The position numbers and the translations under genes are program-made. Below the pieces are notes generated by a model, which had not been told where the DNA came from, made no database searches, and was given only the letters and a program-made list of their open reading frames with translations. Shown piece after piece: positions 12,901 through 22,340 of a stretch of DNA of 64,000 nt; position 1 is the stretch's first letter, and every line of letters begins with the position of its first letter. The DNA lies in contig OY727096.1 in the NCBI GenBank assembly GCA_963402885.1, positions 17,651,820-17,715,819 of the forward strand, in the 5' to 3' direction. Source of the stretch: Antedon bifida (Eukaryota; Echinodermata; Crinoidea; Comatulida; Antedonidae).

Positions 12901-15900
12901 TAATATAAGACACTCTTGGAAACAATATCACCAATCGCTAATTCAATATTCAATAATTCAGTGGGTGACTGGTCAGTGCTTTTTCAGGTCCTGTATGAAT
13001 TAATTATGTTAGGTGATCCAAAAATCTTATGGGAAAGTTGATAAATTTTTCCTTTTATAACACCAGTTACTTTGACATGATGCTTACTTTAGCACACCAG
13101 ACACAACTCTAAAAATAACAACATACATTAACATTTGATTGAACTTTTATTATTAGGTACTTCAGCAACAGTGTCATTTATGATAGCAGGAGAAGAAGGC
13201 GAAACAGGTATCCGTGTTTTCCAGGATGAGAAGAGAAAGATTTTTGAGAGGGGTAACATTGATTCCTTTGTGCTCACTACCAAACGATCACTTGGCCAAC
13301 TTGTACACATTCGAATTTGGCATAATAATAAAGGAAAACATCCTAGTTGGTTTCTGAGCAGAATCTCTATTAAGGACTTGCAGACAAACCGTGTGTTTTA
13401 CTTCATGCTTGAGAAGTGGCTAGCTGTTGAGGAAGATGATGGCCAGGTATAATACAGTGTAACCACTGAGTAGAATCCTAGTTGGCTAGGGTATGAAATT
13501 TAAGAGAAATTCGAGAGTAATGGCCAAGTAGGACAGTGTCGTACGACGAGGCCTGACAAAACGTCTTGACTCGTTTGAGTCGTCTTGAGATAGGGCCGGG
13601 CGTAGTTTTTAGGTTTTCACGAGAACTTTTAACATATTTAATTTGTCGGGCCTCATCGTACGACGCTGTCTAAGTTGGCTTTAAGAGATTATACTCGGAT
13701 TACATTTAACAATGGATTCACAAAAGCATGGGGTATTACATACACAGTCATATGATAATAGTGATTCCCACTTGATAGAGTAAGTAAGCCTCAAACACTT
13801 GAAATGTTTAGTTATTGGTCCTATTGAGCTCACTGCAATCACACTTCACGACTCTATTGATTTACTCTACCTTTGTTTTAAATATCACAACAAGCACAAG
13901 GGAGTTAGAGTAAATATCTTGTCTTAAGGATACGAACAATTTAAAGCCATTTATTTGAATGTGTGTGATAATGAATAAATTAAATGATAAGAGGCAGGTC
14001 TTAGTTTCAGTGTTAGCAATTGCATCATTCCATTCATTATATTTGATTTCTTTTATAAGGTTGAACGCATTATCCCTGTAGCAGGCCGTAGCGAATTGAC
14101 AAGTTTTGGACATCTCTTCCACAGCAAGACCCGTCGAAACTTACAAGATTCCCATCTCTGGTTCTCGGTGTTCTTCCGTCCATCAAAGAGCAACTTCACT
14201 AGAGTACAACGAGCAACTTGTTGTCTCTCCCTTTTATTCAGCACGATGATGGCAAACATCATTTTCTACGGTATTGACATGGTCGCTGCAGGTGGGCCCG
14301 AGATCAAATTTGGTCCAATTCAGGTTAGTCTTACGCAGGTGATCACAGGTGTCATGAGCAGCTTGATGGTCTTTCCAACAAGTTTATTCACAGTGCAACT
14401 GTTTCGTACTTCTGAACCAAAACCTGAAGGGGCTCGGTTTTTATGCCCATCGAAAAAGAAAAAAATACAAAAATCAGAACCTTGTGTTCAATCAATCTCA
14501 TCAAAGACCGATAAAACAGCAGAGACGGATCTGTTTTTGCATGACCTAATGACAGTGAGAGATGAGATGGATACACCTGCTTCAGTGTTAAACCGCCCGC
14601 AGAGCAGTCATTCAACCACGTCTGTACGAATCGAAATGAAATCAAGCTTGGAAAAGAAAAGGGAAGAGTCGAAAGAACATCTTGTTTTAGGTTATAAAGT
14701 GAAGCGAAAACGAAAGAAGAAGAGGTATCTTTTGAATTGGCGCTTTAAATATTTAGCATGGTTTATTGCGATTGGCAACATTGGAGTAGCCTTCTGGTTG
14801 ACCATTCTGTATGCAGCCGCTTTTGGAAAGAAGAAGGCAGAAGAATGGCTGACATCAATAGGAATTGCTTTGATCCAAGATGTGTTGATAACTCAACCTA
14901 TAAAGGTAAGATGTACAATTCACCCAAATAATGAACACTTTTTGGCTTGTTGAATGTAAATTATGGGAGATTGAAACATTTTAAACTATGCTTACAATAA
15001 TAATGGTGGTCTTATATAACTCCTAATGCAATGTTTCAAAGCGCTTTACACACATAAACGATCCATAAAATATCCTAAAATAACCAAAAAAGGAAGAAAA
15101 GCAGAGGAACCATTTACACCGCTCTGTTCTCCAGCACTTTGAAGCTCCTATATGAGAGCTTGCCGGAACAGTATAGTAACAGGAGCTCAAGTGAAAAGGG
15201 CGTCTATCCTATCCTACCAAAATAAGAAAAAAAAAGCTGTTTTTGAAAGTTCTATTTACATTTAATATGCATTTTTATTAGGTTATCTTGATAGCCGTTT
15301 TCTTTTCATTGGTCATCAAAAACCCAATCAAAGAAGACGATGATTCACCAACACCTGAAGATGGAGATGAACTGTTACACGAACGAATGACAGAAGAGGA
15401 GTTGGAAAATGCTGCAATGTTAGAACAATTTGAACGAGAACGTGCCGATACAATTGCAGGATCAATGCCACCGGATGATGATGAAATTTTGGAAGCACGC
15501 GAGACTAGGTGAGTCTTTTTTAAATAGTAAGTTTCTATTTCTTTTTTTGCACTACAATTTTTGCTAAAATTTACTTTAGAAAATGGCAGTATGTGGCATT
15601 TTCTCAACACATCCGATATAAAATGTCAACTCCACTCTTCAATATTTCTATAAAATCTACTTTTATATTATACCTTACCTTATGTTTTGTTTTAAAATAT
15701 TTTATTTTTCAATTTTTTAGGTTTAAAGAAATCCGCATGCATAAGATTGTTCGTGAAATCATCATATACATATTATTTCTGTATGTAGTGATGTTTGTCG
15801 CATATGGAAACACTGACTACAAAGCCTTCAATCTACGACAGAGCGTAGTTGATACATATATTAATGCAGCCTACAATGGCAAGCTTAAATTTAATAAGGT

Positions 15901-18900
15901 ATTTTTAATAGAGAACCTTATTTAGGGCATGCCTTCGGGACAAATTGTCCCTTAATAGGGGTGTCACTTTGAAGGATTTCTGCTGTATATGTAATGTATT
16001 TGTATACAAATGATTATGTCGAGGCACTATTTATAATGAATATTTTCAAAATACACAAATACTCAAATCTGATCCTGTTTACAGGACAAAATCATGTTCA
16101 CTCTCACACCTTGTCCTGCCTGCTAGGGAAATCCCAGATACACTACACTATTAGCAATCTTCTGAAATAGTAATTTAAAACAATAATTTATTTAAGAAGA
16201 ACAATTACTGAAATTTCTTGTAGGCTTTAAAGAGAGAACAGTTTTGGAATTGGACGGATAATGTTCTCATTCCCAGTCTCTTTCCAGCCGACTCTTCGAG
16301 TGATATAGATGATCCTCTAAAGCTAGTGGCAGATCAACAATCATATCTTATTGGTGTGCCTGCTTTTAGACAAGTCAGAATTCAGAAAGGTTAGTTTGTG
16401 AAAACTGAGAGAGTGCTTGCAGAAGTACTGCAGTGTTGATTTATTGAACACTGCCATCTAGAGATAAGGTAGTTTAATTGTCAATACTGCCATCTAGATT
16501 AACAAATATCTTTTTATTAATATTATAATCATAACAATAAATATTTTAAAAATATATATAAAATAATAATTATCGCATAATATACAGTCTAGGATAATTA
16601 ATTGATATACAAAATCATTATACCCAACTACTATCTTCATCTCCTTATGCGGAACATCATTTGAATAATAGAACAAATCACACATCTACACATAATCAAA
16701 CATCGTATACTCTATCTCTAACAATATTTCAATCTTCTATCGACTAAAGCCGAAGTATAGTTGTTATCTCGGGACCGTTCTATGGCCACCACCAGGTAGG
16801 CTTACTTTATCATGGATAACGAGTTGGGAGCAGGAACGCTAGTAGACCAAAACCAGTACCGTTTTGATTACGATCATGCGGGAAATCACCTCACGACCTT
16901 ATCCCCTGGCTTACCACCGGCTTATTCCCAACTTGGATAATAAGAGTTTATTTATATATGTATGTAATGTAAAAATATAATAGATAAATGCGAGGTGCCT
17001 GATGTGATGCAAGCACAGTTTAAACAGGATTGTCGAGTTGAGTACAGCTATGGAGATGAAGAAGTTGACAACTTTCTTGAAAAGTGGACACCAATAACCA
17101 ATGCATCATGTAAGCATTCTCAATTCAGATGTCTTATAAATAGTTCCATATTCTGTCTAAATAATTTCTATCTACATATCTGTACAAATATAATACTATA
17201 CATATTGCCTCCAATTAGCTAGATACACCATGGATCTAATTTTTACTTAATAATAGATAAATGAATATAACATTTCCTTCTAGACCTTCCAAATTATGAA
17301 GAAAATTCCTGGATAGGATCTTGGAAATACCATTCCTGGTACGATCTTAAGAAGCTGCCGTTTTGGGGCAATGTGGCATTGTACAATGGTGGTGGATACT
17401 TGGCCCAGCTTGGGTCATCTAGTGCAGAGAGCTTATCCACGACAACCTACTTGAAAGAGACGGATTGGCTAGATCAGTATACTAGAGCCATCTTTATTGA
17501 CTTTGCCATCTATAATCCTGTTATGGACTTCTATGTTGTATCATACCTTATGGTTGATTTTCTACCACAGGGAGGTAAGTGAACTATAGTTCTTATTGTA
17601 AACGTCACAGTGATCTTCTTACTGTCTTTTGCGACAAGTCTGTCAACCATCATGCTATGCTCCAAGCCTTCCTTTTGTCTACCTTTTGATCTTCTAGTAT
17701 CCACACAGGTGGCATTTTAGGTTGGTCACCTTCTTCTACTCTATAAACTATTAAACGATAAATTATAGTTTAAACTATATATATAATTACTGTATATATT
17801 GTGCTTATGAACTAAAGTCTCATTTGAGGTTTCAGGAGTAGGTAGAAACAGAGTTGCAACCCTGGAACTACTTCAGGATTGAACTCTGGACCCTGGGATT
17901 GAAAATCAAGCATGTTAACCACCAATCTACACCTCCACTATTATGTACTATATAAATTGTCCAAAAAAGATTGTGATCTAGGAATTGTATTTTTTTATTG
18001 TACAAGATGATGAATACATGGTCAGGGATTGTTCTCTTTTTGTTTCAAGGAATGCTGGGATATGTCGACTTCAAAGTTACTAAACTGAAAACCATACACA
18101 ACCTGACCTTTTCTGAATATGCTCTACTGGGCCTAGAAAGCATTTTCCTCCTGTTTGTTTTATGGTTTACGTACACCGAAGTGAAAAAAATTCTACAGCT
18201 ACGCAAAAAATACTTTAAAGACAAGGAAAATATTGTCGAACTTATAACGCTATCAATTGCAGTTACAGCTGTTTTTATGTATTTCTATCGCCTTTTTGAG
18301 AGCATGAAATTGGTTGCTGAACGCGAGGAATCGCCAACAAAGCTTCTTAATTTCCAGTATGTAGTTCACTGGGAGACGGTAAGAAACACCTTTTTTTAAC
18401 CCAAAGAAATTAATTATGGATAAGTGTGTACTACTACTTTGATGTTTAGATGTTGCACATTTATACAAATACCATAATTATATAGAAATTAGGTATTAAA
18501 AAAAGGTATTTGTAGTAATTTTATTTTTTGTAATATGAATGAATTTCATCTTTTAAATGAACGAGTTTTATAACATATGTTTGTGTTCTCCATAAAAACA
18601 ACATCTGTAATTGTTTTCCCTTCTTAGTACTTTAAATGGATGATGGGTTTTGTCTTGTTCATATTCACCATAAAGTTCATGAAACTTCTACGCTTCAACT
18701 ACCGACTGCGCTTGTTTTGCGAGACCGTAATAGCCTGTTGGTATGAGGTATTGCTGTTTTTGATCATGTTTGGCGTCATCTTCATGGGCTATACTTGTTG
18801 CGGTTTTCTGCTATTCAGCAACTCGCTCTATGATTATGTAACCGTGGTAACTACTATGGAATCCCTGTTTTCATTTTTACTTGGTAAGAAACTAATTTAT

Positions 18901-21669
18901 TTTTCACAAATTCTAAAAAGTACAATTTTGACTTTGGTCAATTCATATAGTATGTTGGTTTCTGTTCCTGGGTTTATACCCATAATGTATTTTAATTTTT
19001 AGTCTGGTGGAAAACTGTGTTAACTAGAAAGCCACTCCGAGAGTGCATAAAATTCTCCTACATAAGATTACTCCGGGAAAATATATATATATATTTGTGG
19101 GTGTCTTATGCTGTTTGTGATTTAGGCTAATTTTACTACAAGCATGTGTATGCGAGTTTGGTGTAATGGTTATGTAACAAGCCTTTCAATTAAAAATAGC
19201 TTCAGTTGACTAACAATAGAACAGCAACGCGAAAATCAAACGAGTGAATTTGAAAAGAACTACTCGCATCAAAAAAGGTGCGCATTAAATCAAATTATAT
19301 TTGAAAATCACAAATTATAACTCTTGCCTCTTGTACAAAAATGAAGTTTTTTGGACAAGTAGTTCTCGAGAAAATGCAATTTCAGTTTACTTGTTACTTT
19401 AAGACTGCTCGCCGGCTTTTGAAAAATTCTGTCCTATCTTTTAACACTAGCAGGTCTGATAAGTATACTAAAAAGTGGTCCAGAATTGGGACCATGGTCC
19501 CAAATGGTCCCAAAATTTAATAGAATGGTCCTTGACCACACTGTATATTCATTTTGGTAAAGATCTTGAAATTACTTTTTGAGTAATTCTGCTAACAAAC
19601 AAACACACGCGATCGATTACATATACCTCCTTGGCGGAGGTAAAAAATAATGTTGTAATTCCCTTTTTTTGTACATTTGTATACTTTATTGGTGTTAATA
19701 ATTGACATTTGTTTGTATTAGATACTCTTTTCTGAATAAATATTATTATTATTCATTAGTAGTTAAAACCAGATACACAATTTATTGGAAGTCTTCATTT
19801 TACAATATTTGTTAAATACCTAAATATTATTACATAATTGATTTTAAAGGCATTTAAATTAAGTCTAGTGGAGGTCTTTCTTTTATATTTATTACTTTTG
19901 TTGTTTTCCACTGACATAATTTCTCATAAAAAGTTAATTGATTGATTATAATATTAATTAACAATTGTAAAGACACTGTACTGTGTATCATCATGGTATT
20001 TTCAGTTGATTAACAAGTATCAATTAATCAATATTTATCTATAGAAATAAAGGAAAGGCAAAATTATTCTTCCTAGTGAAAATAACAACTGTATTCCAAT
20101 CAATACATTGATTTTAAACTATGGTTTATTGTGAAATGCATCAAACAAAATTTAATTTCTTTAAGGAATCTCTGTCTTTTTGTTTGTCTTTTGTATTAAT
20201 GTTATGACTAATTGTCAATGAGTAATTGATGACAAGCTGTTAATTTTAAATGTTAAAGTCACACATGTTTTGTCTTATGTATGCACCCAAGATTTGTAAT
20301 TTCTTGAATTCCACTTATTTCATTTGTTTCATTATGATTTTAATAGATTTCATTGAAGATAGAATTCGTCAACCCTCTATCTTGAATTCAATCGTCTATC
20401 TTGTAATGTTGACTCCATTGTCTTCTGTAGTAATGTGTTCCATAGATACTTGAAACGTGATACAAGAAAATCCTAATTCAATTAATTCCATTATTCAGTT
20501 AAGAATAACTGGGATGCTTATCATTAGAAGCAAAAGCTTGTCTAATGAGGAACCCTACAATATATGATACATAAAATGAAAATGTAAAATGACAAACACT
20601 AACAAAAATATATACATATATAATTGATTATGGTTTTTCTCTATAAAAAAACAGGTAAATTTGACTTCAGCTCATTGGTTGGTGTTAGCCGCATTCTAGG
20701 ACCGATATACTTCTTCAGTTTTGCTACGATTTCAATCTTCATCCTTATGAACATGTTTCTGACAGTGATAATTGAAGCATTTTGTGTAGTCAAACATTCC
20801 AGCTCTGAAAACATCCAAAATGATCTAGAAATTGTAGATTTCATGATACACCGCTTCAAACAATGGACCGGTTTTGCTGAAAAGCGATTAAAAAAACCAG
20901 TTAAAACCGTCCCATATATTGATGGTATGTATTAGTGTGATTTATAAAATACCAAAAAAAAACAACAAAGAATTGCAATCAGTTGCACACTACCTCTGAG
21001 ATAGCCCTTTTAAGCTCTGTATACACTATCAAATTTTATGTGACAAAAAAATAATGTGTCCATATATGGACATGTTGATGTCATACCACTACCGTATTTG
21101 GGAATATCACAACCATATTTGGGGTCATCACACTTTTTTTGTCAAACTAGTTTGATAGTGTACACAGAGCTTAAAACCACAGCAGGAGATTTACATTAAG
21201 AGTATTTGTGCCTCCCTCTATATACCGACCACATTTGGGACAGGAGAATATTGGTGTTTGGTATTATGATATTATGTATTAATTAATACATGTTCCAGTC
21301 CCACAGTACACTTAATTGTAATTTGATATTTTCTAATCATTTTGTGATACCTTTCCATCAATATCTTGTGAGCAGGGAGTTGATAAATATCGACAGCCAC
21401 TTTTCCATGATTGAATGTGTTTTCTCTCACCCTGGTACTGTACATTGCTTTTGTAAAATAAAAAATTGTCTTCACTTTATACAATATATATGATGTTGTT
21501 TTTATACCTTTTTCTAGGAATCGATCCAGTTCAGGTTGATTGCGATGAGCTGAAAGAAAAACTAACATCAATGGTTAATAATTTGAACCTTTTTATTCGC
21601 AAGGAACGCTTGGAACATTTAGGTCCTGATTATGGTCAGAGCGATGAGCGTATCATATTCACAGCCTAG
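2081..21669 (+). CDS. Gene 1: polycystin-1/REJ-like 11-TM protein, 5' partial, 29 exons visible
   Basis: Predicted membrane receptor-channel of the polycystin-1/REJ family; such proteins sense ligands or the extracellular matrix, self-cleave at the GPS site and pair with PKD2-type subunits. Exons: 2081-2173, 2273-2475, 3184-3378, 3829-3959, 5231-5396, 5769-5792, 6549-6595, 6963-7088, 7732-7849, 7980-8038, 8191-8347, 8786-8886, 9988-10243, 10480-10605, 11258-11432, 11590-11773, 12229-12453, 12741-12828, 13157-13446, 14060-14905, 15282-15508, 15721-15898, 16224-16389, 16984-17109, 17284-17574, 18050-18378, 18628-18883, 20655-20924, 21518-21669. Every junction keeps one frame, giving 1,867 residues and a TAG stop. 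Order: REJ C-terminal part, GAIN-like stalk, GPS, TM1, PLAT, TM2-6, polycystin extracellular domain, channel. The first exon begins inside REJ with a split codon, so the 5' part (leader, N-terminal domains) lies upstream of the window. The paralogue at 23651-63723 has the same exon phases in this portion. Family assignment is firm; ligand and cell type are unknown. Confidence 0.9.
2645..2845. repeat. Minisatellite, about 27-bp unit
   Basis: Repeats of GAGGGTATGCAGTATTCA alternate with GGTGTAGCT or TGGGTAGCT, so the array behaves as a 27-bp unit with a 54-bp higher period. It lies in the intron between exons 2273-2475 and 3184-3378. Confidence 0.9.
2846..2995. repeat. Minisatellite, 25-bp unit
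   Basis: About six copies of a 25-bp unit containing GGTATCTAGGGAATACAATA. It directly follows the 27-bp array and may have evolved from it, since both contain a GGTA...ATAC-type core. Confidence 0.9.
3708..3806. mobile_element. TTAA-type MITE copy 1 (truncated), next to an exon
   Basis: Begins CTGTCTACACTATCAAACTT and contains the family core GTGATGTGCCCA and CATATTTGGGCACATCA, but lacks the right terminal repeat. It ends about 22 bp before the acceptor of exon 3829-3959. Confidence 0.8.
4350..4500. repeat. Two tandem copies of an about 76-bp unit
   Basis: The pieces starting 'CTAATGTAGAAAATAT' at 4347 and about 4428 each continue through 'TACAAACCTATGTCTAAATC' to 'CTTAGCTATC' with few changes. 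The preceding 4200-4346 contains shorter, diverged 'CTAATGTAGAAA' repeats. Confidence 0.85.
4972..5160. repeat. Dispersed repeat, second copy at 7246-7440
   Basis: Both copies share 'TTGTCAAGGTG.GCACACCAT', 'AAGTCTTGCCAAAAGATTAT' and 'TGTAGGAGCTGCC' in order and orientation, in two different introns of gene 1. Frames are not conserved between the copies, so it is treated as non-coding repeat of unknown class. Confidence 0.7.
5231..11773 (+). CDS. Gene 1 GAIN-like stalk exons between REJ and GPS
   Basis: Twelve small exons: 5231-5396, 5769-5792 (24 nt), 6549-6595 (47 nt), 6963-7088, 7732-7849, 7980-8038, 8191-8347, 8786-8886, 9988-10243, 10480-10605, 11258-11432 and 11590-11773. The product is helical and acidic at first (VEPLEHAIEDLYDIIEIE), then Ser/Thr/Asn-rich with several N-glycosylation sequons, then beta-rich up to the GPS exon. 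This is the order expected of a GAIN domain, whose last strands carry the cleavage site. Gene 2 has matching first exons (44661-44811 starts VAPVSLNYLLSKAYDVIEEL) and matching last exons (51047-51206 and 51667-51844, sharing a 'Y.RPWN.T' motif), but exon sizes in the middle differ, so this is the fastest-changing part of the protein. Individual small exons rest on splice signals and phase only, and the 24-nt one is the least certain. Confidence 0.72.
5472..5645 (+). repeat. 5S rRNA-derived SINE (SINE3-like)
   Basis: The stretch 5472-5560 reads like eukaryotic 5S rRNA: 'CCACCGGTTCTC', 'GATCACCAAAGTTAAGCAAC' and 'GTTGGGCCTGGTAG', including the internal box A (AGTTAAGC). The homology stops in the box C region, after which a tRNA-like B box (GGGTTTGAGCC at 5620-5630) appears. 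This is not a functional 5S gene: it lacks the conserved 3' part. Confidence 0.8.
5932..6045 (+). repeat. tRNA-derived SINE, sister of 55875-55988
   Basis: A-box 'TGGTCTAATGGTAGGA', a TGCATATCAAGCA anticodon-loop-like segment, B-box 'CATTCGAATCTC', then a body 'CATTTTCACAGATTTCCCCA'. The first seven bases pair with the tRNA-like 3' end. The same arrangement occurs reversed at 55875-55988. Confidence 0.75.
8380..8650. mobile_element. Hairpin element with GGTTTGC termini
   Basis: Left end AGGTTTGCATGGCG and ACATATATTTAGTTCTGAAAAG reappear inverted at 8601-8650 as CTTTTCAGAACTAAATATAT and GTGTACCGCAAACTT. The same two ends bracket the element at 42905-43860. Non-autonomous, with no ORF. Confidence 0.7.
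8955..9770. mobile_element. hAT-like non-autonomous element (about 0.8 kb)
   Basis: The right end 'CCTGGTTACGGCCCTG' and 'GATCCACCCCGC' are inverted relative to the left end 'GTAACCAGG' and 'GATCCACCCCGC...'. Ends of the CAGGGCCGTAACCAGG type are typical of hAT elements. No transposase is seen; the 80-codon ORF inside is not supported. Confidence 0.5.
10823..11080 (+). repeat. Dispersed repeat, inverted copy at 19015-19260
   Basis: Contains 'CTATTGTTAGTCAACTGAA', 'TTACACCAAACTCGCATACA', an (AT)n tract and 'GCACTCTCGGAGTGGCTTTC'. All four occur as reverse complements, in reverse order, at 19015-19260. The tRNA-like segment 'GTTTGGTGTAATGGTTATGT' on the opposite strand suggests a SINE. Confidence 0.8.
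12000..12135. repeat. SINE-like fragment
   Basis: Has a B-box-like GGGTTCAAGACC followed by a body and 'CTTTCGGTCCTGTGCCCCTG'. Only one copy is seen in the window, so the call is tentative. Confidence 0.4.
12229..12453 (+). CDS. Gene 1 GPS autoproteolysis site and TM1 exon
   Basis: One phase-0 exon of 75 codons. It encodes the GPS tail with C-F-S-N-H-L-T-S-F-G-G-G; HL^T is the known GPS cleavage tripeptide, where the Thr side chain attacks the Leu-Thr bond, leaving an extracellular fragment non-covalently attached. About 30 residues later comes the first transmembrane helix (NPVVFVFMVCCMSLYLTVI) followed by a basic stop-transfer (WARKADQRDR). The paralogous exon 52317-52541 has exactly the same length and phase and the same HLT-SFGGG core. 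The catalytic His and Thr are present, so cleavage is expected to work. Confidence 0.92.
12741..13446 (+). CDS. Gene 1 PLAT/LH2 domain, two exons split by a GC-AG intron
   Basis: Exons 12741-12828 and 13157-13446 encode 126 residues of the intracellular PLAT (LH2) beta-sandwich that follows TM1 in all polycystin-1 relatives. Recognisable pieces are YEITVFTGVKKRAGTSATVS, GEEGETGIRVF, 'HIRIWHNNKG' and 'PSWFLSRISIKDLQTNR'. PLAT domains bind lipids and membrane-proximal partners. Gene 2 encodes the same domain in one uninterrupted 378-nt exon (52766-53143). Here the frame is broken after 'KRA' by an intron of 328 nt whose donor is GC (12829-12830) and acceptor is AG (13155-13156). Joining at those points restores the Gly-Thr-Ser run that aligns with gene 2 with no gap. 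Confidence 0.9.
13531..13673. mobile_element. Hairpin MITE, 143 bp
   Basis: Perfect-looking long terminal inverted repeats: left GACAGTGTCGTACGACGAGG, right CCTCATCGTACGACGCTGTC, with the match continuing into 'CCTGACAAA' and 'TTTGTCGGG'. It lies in the intron after the gene 1 PLAT domain. Confidence 0.85.
14060..15898 (+). CDS. Gene 1 TM2-TM6 block
   Basis: Three exons (14060-14905, 15282-15508, 15721-15898). The first opens with a motif shared with gene 2 (E-R-I-x-P-V-A-G, then ELTSFGHLF). Membrane segments read by eye: 'CCLSLLFSTMMANIIFYG', 'VITGVMSSLMVFPTSLF', 'YLAWFIAIGNIGVAFWLTI' and 'VLITQPIKVILIAVFFSLVI' spanning an intron, then 'IVREIIIYILFLYVVMFVAY'. Between the second and third lies a roughly 95-residue cytoplasmic loop rich in Lys/Arg and Ser. 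After the fifth helix comes an acidic helical stretch (ERMTEEELENAAMLEQFE) that is conserved in the paralogue. This block has no PKD2 counterpart and is diagnostic of the 11-TM polycystin-1 group. Arg codons are split by the last intron in the same way in both genes. Confidence 0.9.
14995..15235 (-). repeat. SINE/LINE 3'-tail fragment
   Basis: On the minus strand it ends with AAAGCGCTTTGAAACATTGC and an AAT-type microsatellite, the style of tails mobilised by CR1/L2-type LINEs. The B-box end is not clear. Confidence 0.45.
16224..17574 (+). CDS. Gene 1 polycystin (TOP) extracellular domain
   Basis: Exons 16224-16389, 16984-17109 and 17284-17574 encode the large extracellular loop between the first two helices of the PKD2-like channel half. 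Typical marks are 'FWNWTDNVLIPSLFP', the R-Q-V-R-I segment, the cysteine pair of the three-leaf-clover region (DKCEVPDVM ... DCRVEY), 'GGGYLAQLG', 'DWLDQYTRAIF' and 'DFAIYNPVMDFYVVSYL'. In PKD2-type channels this domain forms inter-subunit contacts above the pore. The paralogous exons 60142-60319, 60734-60853 and 61341-61625 match in phase and near-match in length. Confidence 0.9.
16740..16945. repeat. Dispersed repeat related to 9780-9870
   Basis: Shares 'ATGGATAAC.AGTTGGGAGCAG' and 'CCGTTTTGATT'-type segments with 9780-9850. Its ends 'GGATAACGAGTTGGGA' and 'TCCCAACTTGGATAA' are inverted copies of each other, suggesting a foldback element. Confidence 0.55.
17805..17945 (-). repeat. tRNA-derived SINE, second copy at 61050-61215
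   Basis: Both copies share 'AGTCTCATTTGAGG', 'CAACCCTGG.ACTAC' and 'ATGTTAACCACCAA.CTACA'. Read on the minus strand they begin GTGGAG.TGTAG.TTGGTGGT and have a 'GGTTCAATCC'-like B box, hence tRNA-derived. Confidence 0.65.
18050..20924 (+). CDS. Gene 1 PKD2-like channel domain
   Basis: Exons 18050-18378, 18628-18883 and 20655-20924 encode S2 to S6. 'YALLGLESIFLLFVLWF' is S2, 'IVELITLSIAVTAVFMYFY' S3, 'WMMGFVLFIFTIKFMKLLRF' S4, and 'VLLFLIMFGVIFMGYTCCGF' S5. The pore helix runs 'MESLFSFLLG' and S6 is 'ILGPIYFFSFATISIFILMN'. The selectivity-filter Gly codon is split by a phase-1 intron (18884-20654), and the filter reads L-G-K where PKD2-type channels carry L-G-D. S4 keeps few basic residues (K-F-M-K-L-L-R). 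No EF-hand follows. The domain should form the pore side of a polycystin complex, probably as one subunit with PKD2-like partners. Confidence 0.9.
18884..20654. other. 1.8-kb intron in the gene 1 pore region
   Basis: Splits the filter Gly codon. It holds the inverted repeat partner of 10823-11080 (19015-19260), a further piece with 'CCTCCTTGGCGGAGG' at about 19625-19640, a LINE-tail-like segment ending in a TTA microsatellite near 19740-19756, and otherwise plain AT-rich DNA. No exon is missed, as the two flanking exons join exactly as in gene 2. Confidence 0.7.
21010..21173. mobile_element. TTAA-type MITE copy 2 (complete)
   Basis: Both ends are intact: TTAA-GCTCTGTATACACTATC on the left and GATAGTGTACACAGAGC-TTAA on the right. 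The flanking TTAA on both sides is the target duplication typical of piggyBac-type elements. Located in the last intron of gene 1. Confidence 0.88.
21518..21669 (+). CDS. Gene 1 terminal exon (short C-tail)
   Basis: The last exon starts after the acceptor at 21516-21517 and ends in TAG at 21667-21669, giving 50 residues beginning GIDPVQVDCDELKEKL. The tail is probably helical (hydrophobic positions spaced in heptad-like fashion around 'KLTSMVNNLNLFIRKERLEHL'-type residues) but much shorter than the C-tail of vertebrate polycystin-1. The homologous exon of gene 2 is expected just beyond base 64000. Confidence 0.88.
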
Positions 21670-22340
21670 GCTAGAGTGATCTGTTTGATCTACTCTCACT
21701 CCTTGTAATGTATTTTAGTTATATATGTACCAAATAGTGTATTATACCAATAACCAAGGATTTGATTATAAAGTAATTTCATTTTATCATCTGACAGTTT
21801 GTTTACATACAGTAAATTCATATTGTGGGTGGAGTTAAAAAATGAATCAACTTATTCAAAATATATATATTATATGAAACTCAGGATAAATAACATCGTA
21901 ATAAGTAAAACCATTATGTTTTCGAAAAAAAAAATCATTTATATTGTTGTTTGAAAATTAAATTTGTCATTCATATTATGTAAATGTGGTAAATACAAAA
22001 TATATTTAAATATTTATTATTCAATATGCTAATGTAGGTATTGCATAGAATACTGTAGAAGATTTTGTTTACTTGTTGTATGACAATGTACCTATGTATT
22101 GCTAAAACTAATGTAGTCCTATGGTAATAATTCTAGTACTACGGCAACAAGTTCGAGTTAAAGTAGGCCTAGCATGCAATTACAAATCAGATTTAAGAGA
22201 AACTATTATATTATATGTTGATGAGTTGTTCATAGTAAAGATATGAATAGAATTGTAAAAGTAAAAACATTTCGTCATACTGTTTAACACTGTATTAATA
22301 TTAGTTTTTTCTCCCATCTTTAAACAGATACAGTAATAAA
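21670..22340 (+). other. Gene 1 3' UTR candidate with poly(A) signals
   Basis: AT-rich DNA after the gene 1 stop codon. AATAAA hexamers occur at 22335-22340 and again at about 22560-22565. No coding potential is visible. The UTR end is a guess from the hexamers. Confidence 0.45.
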
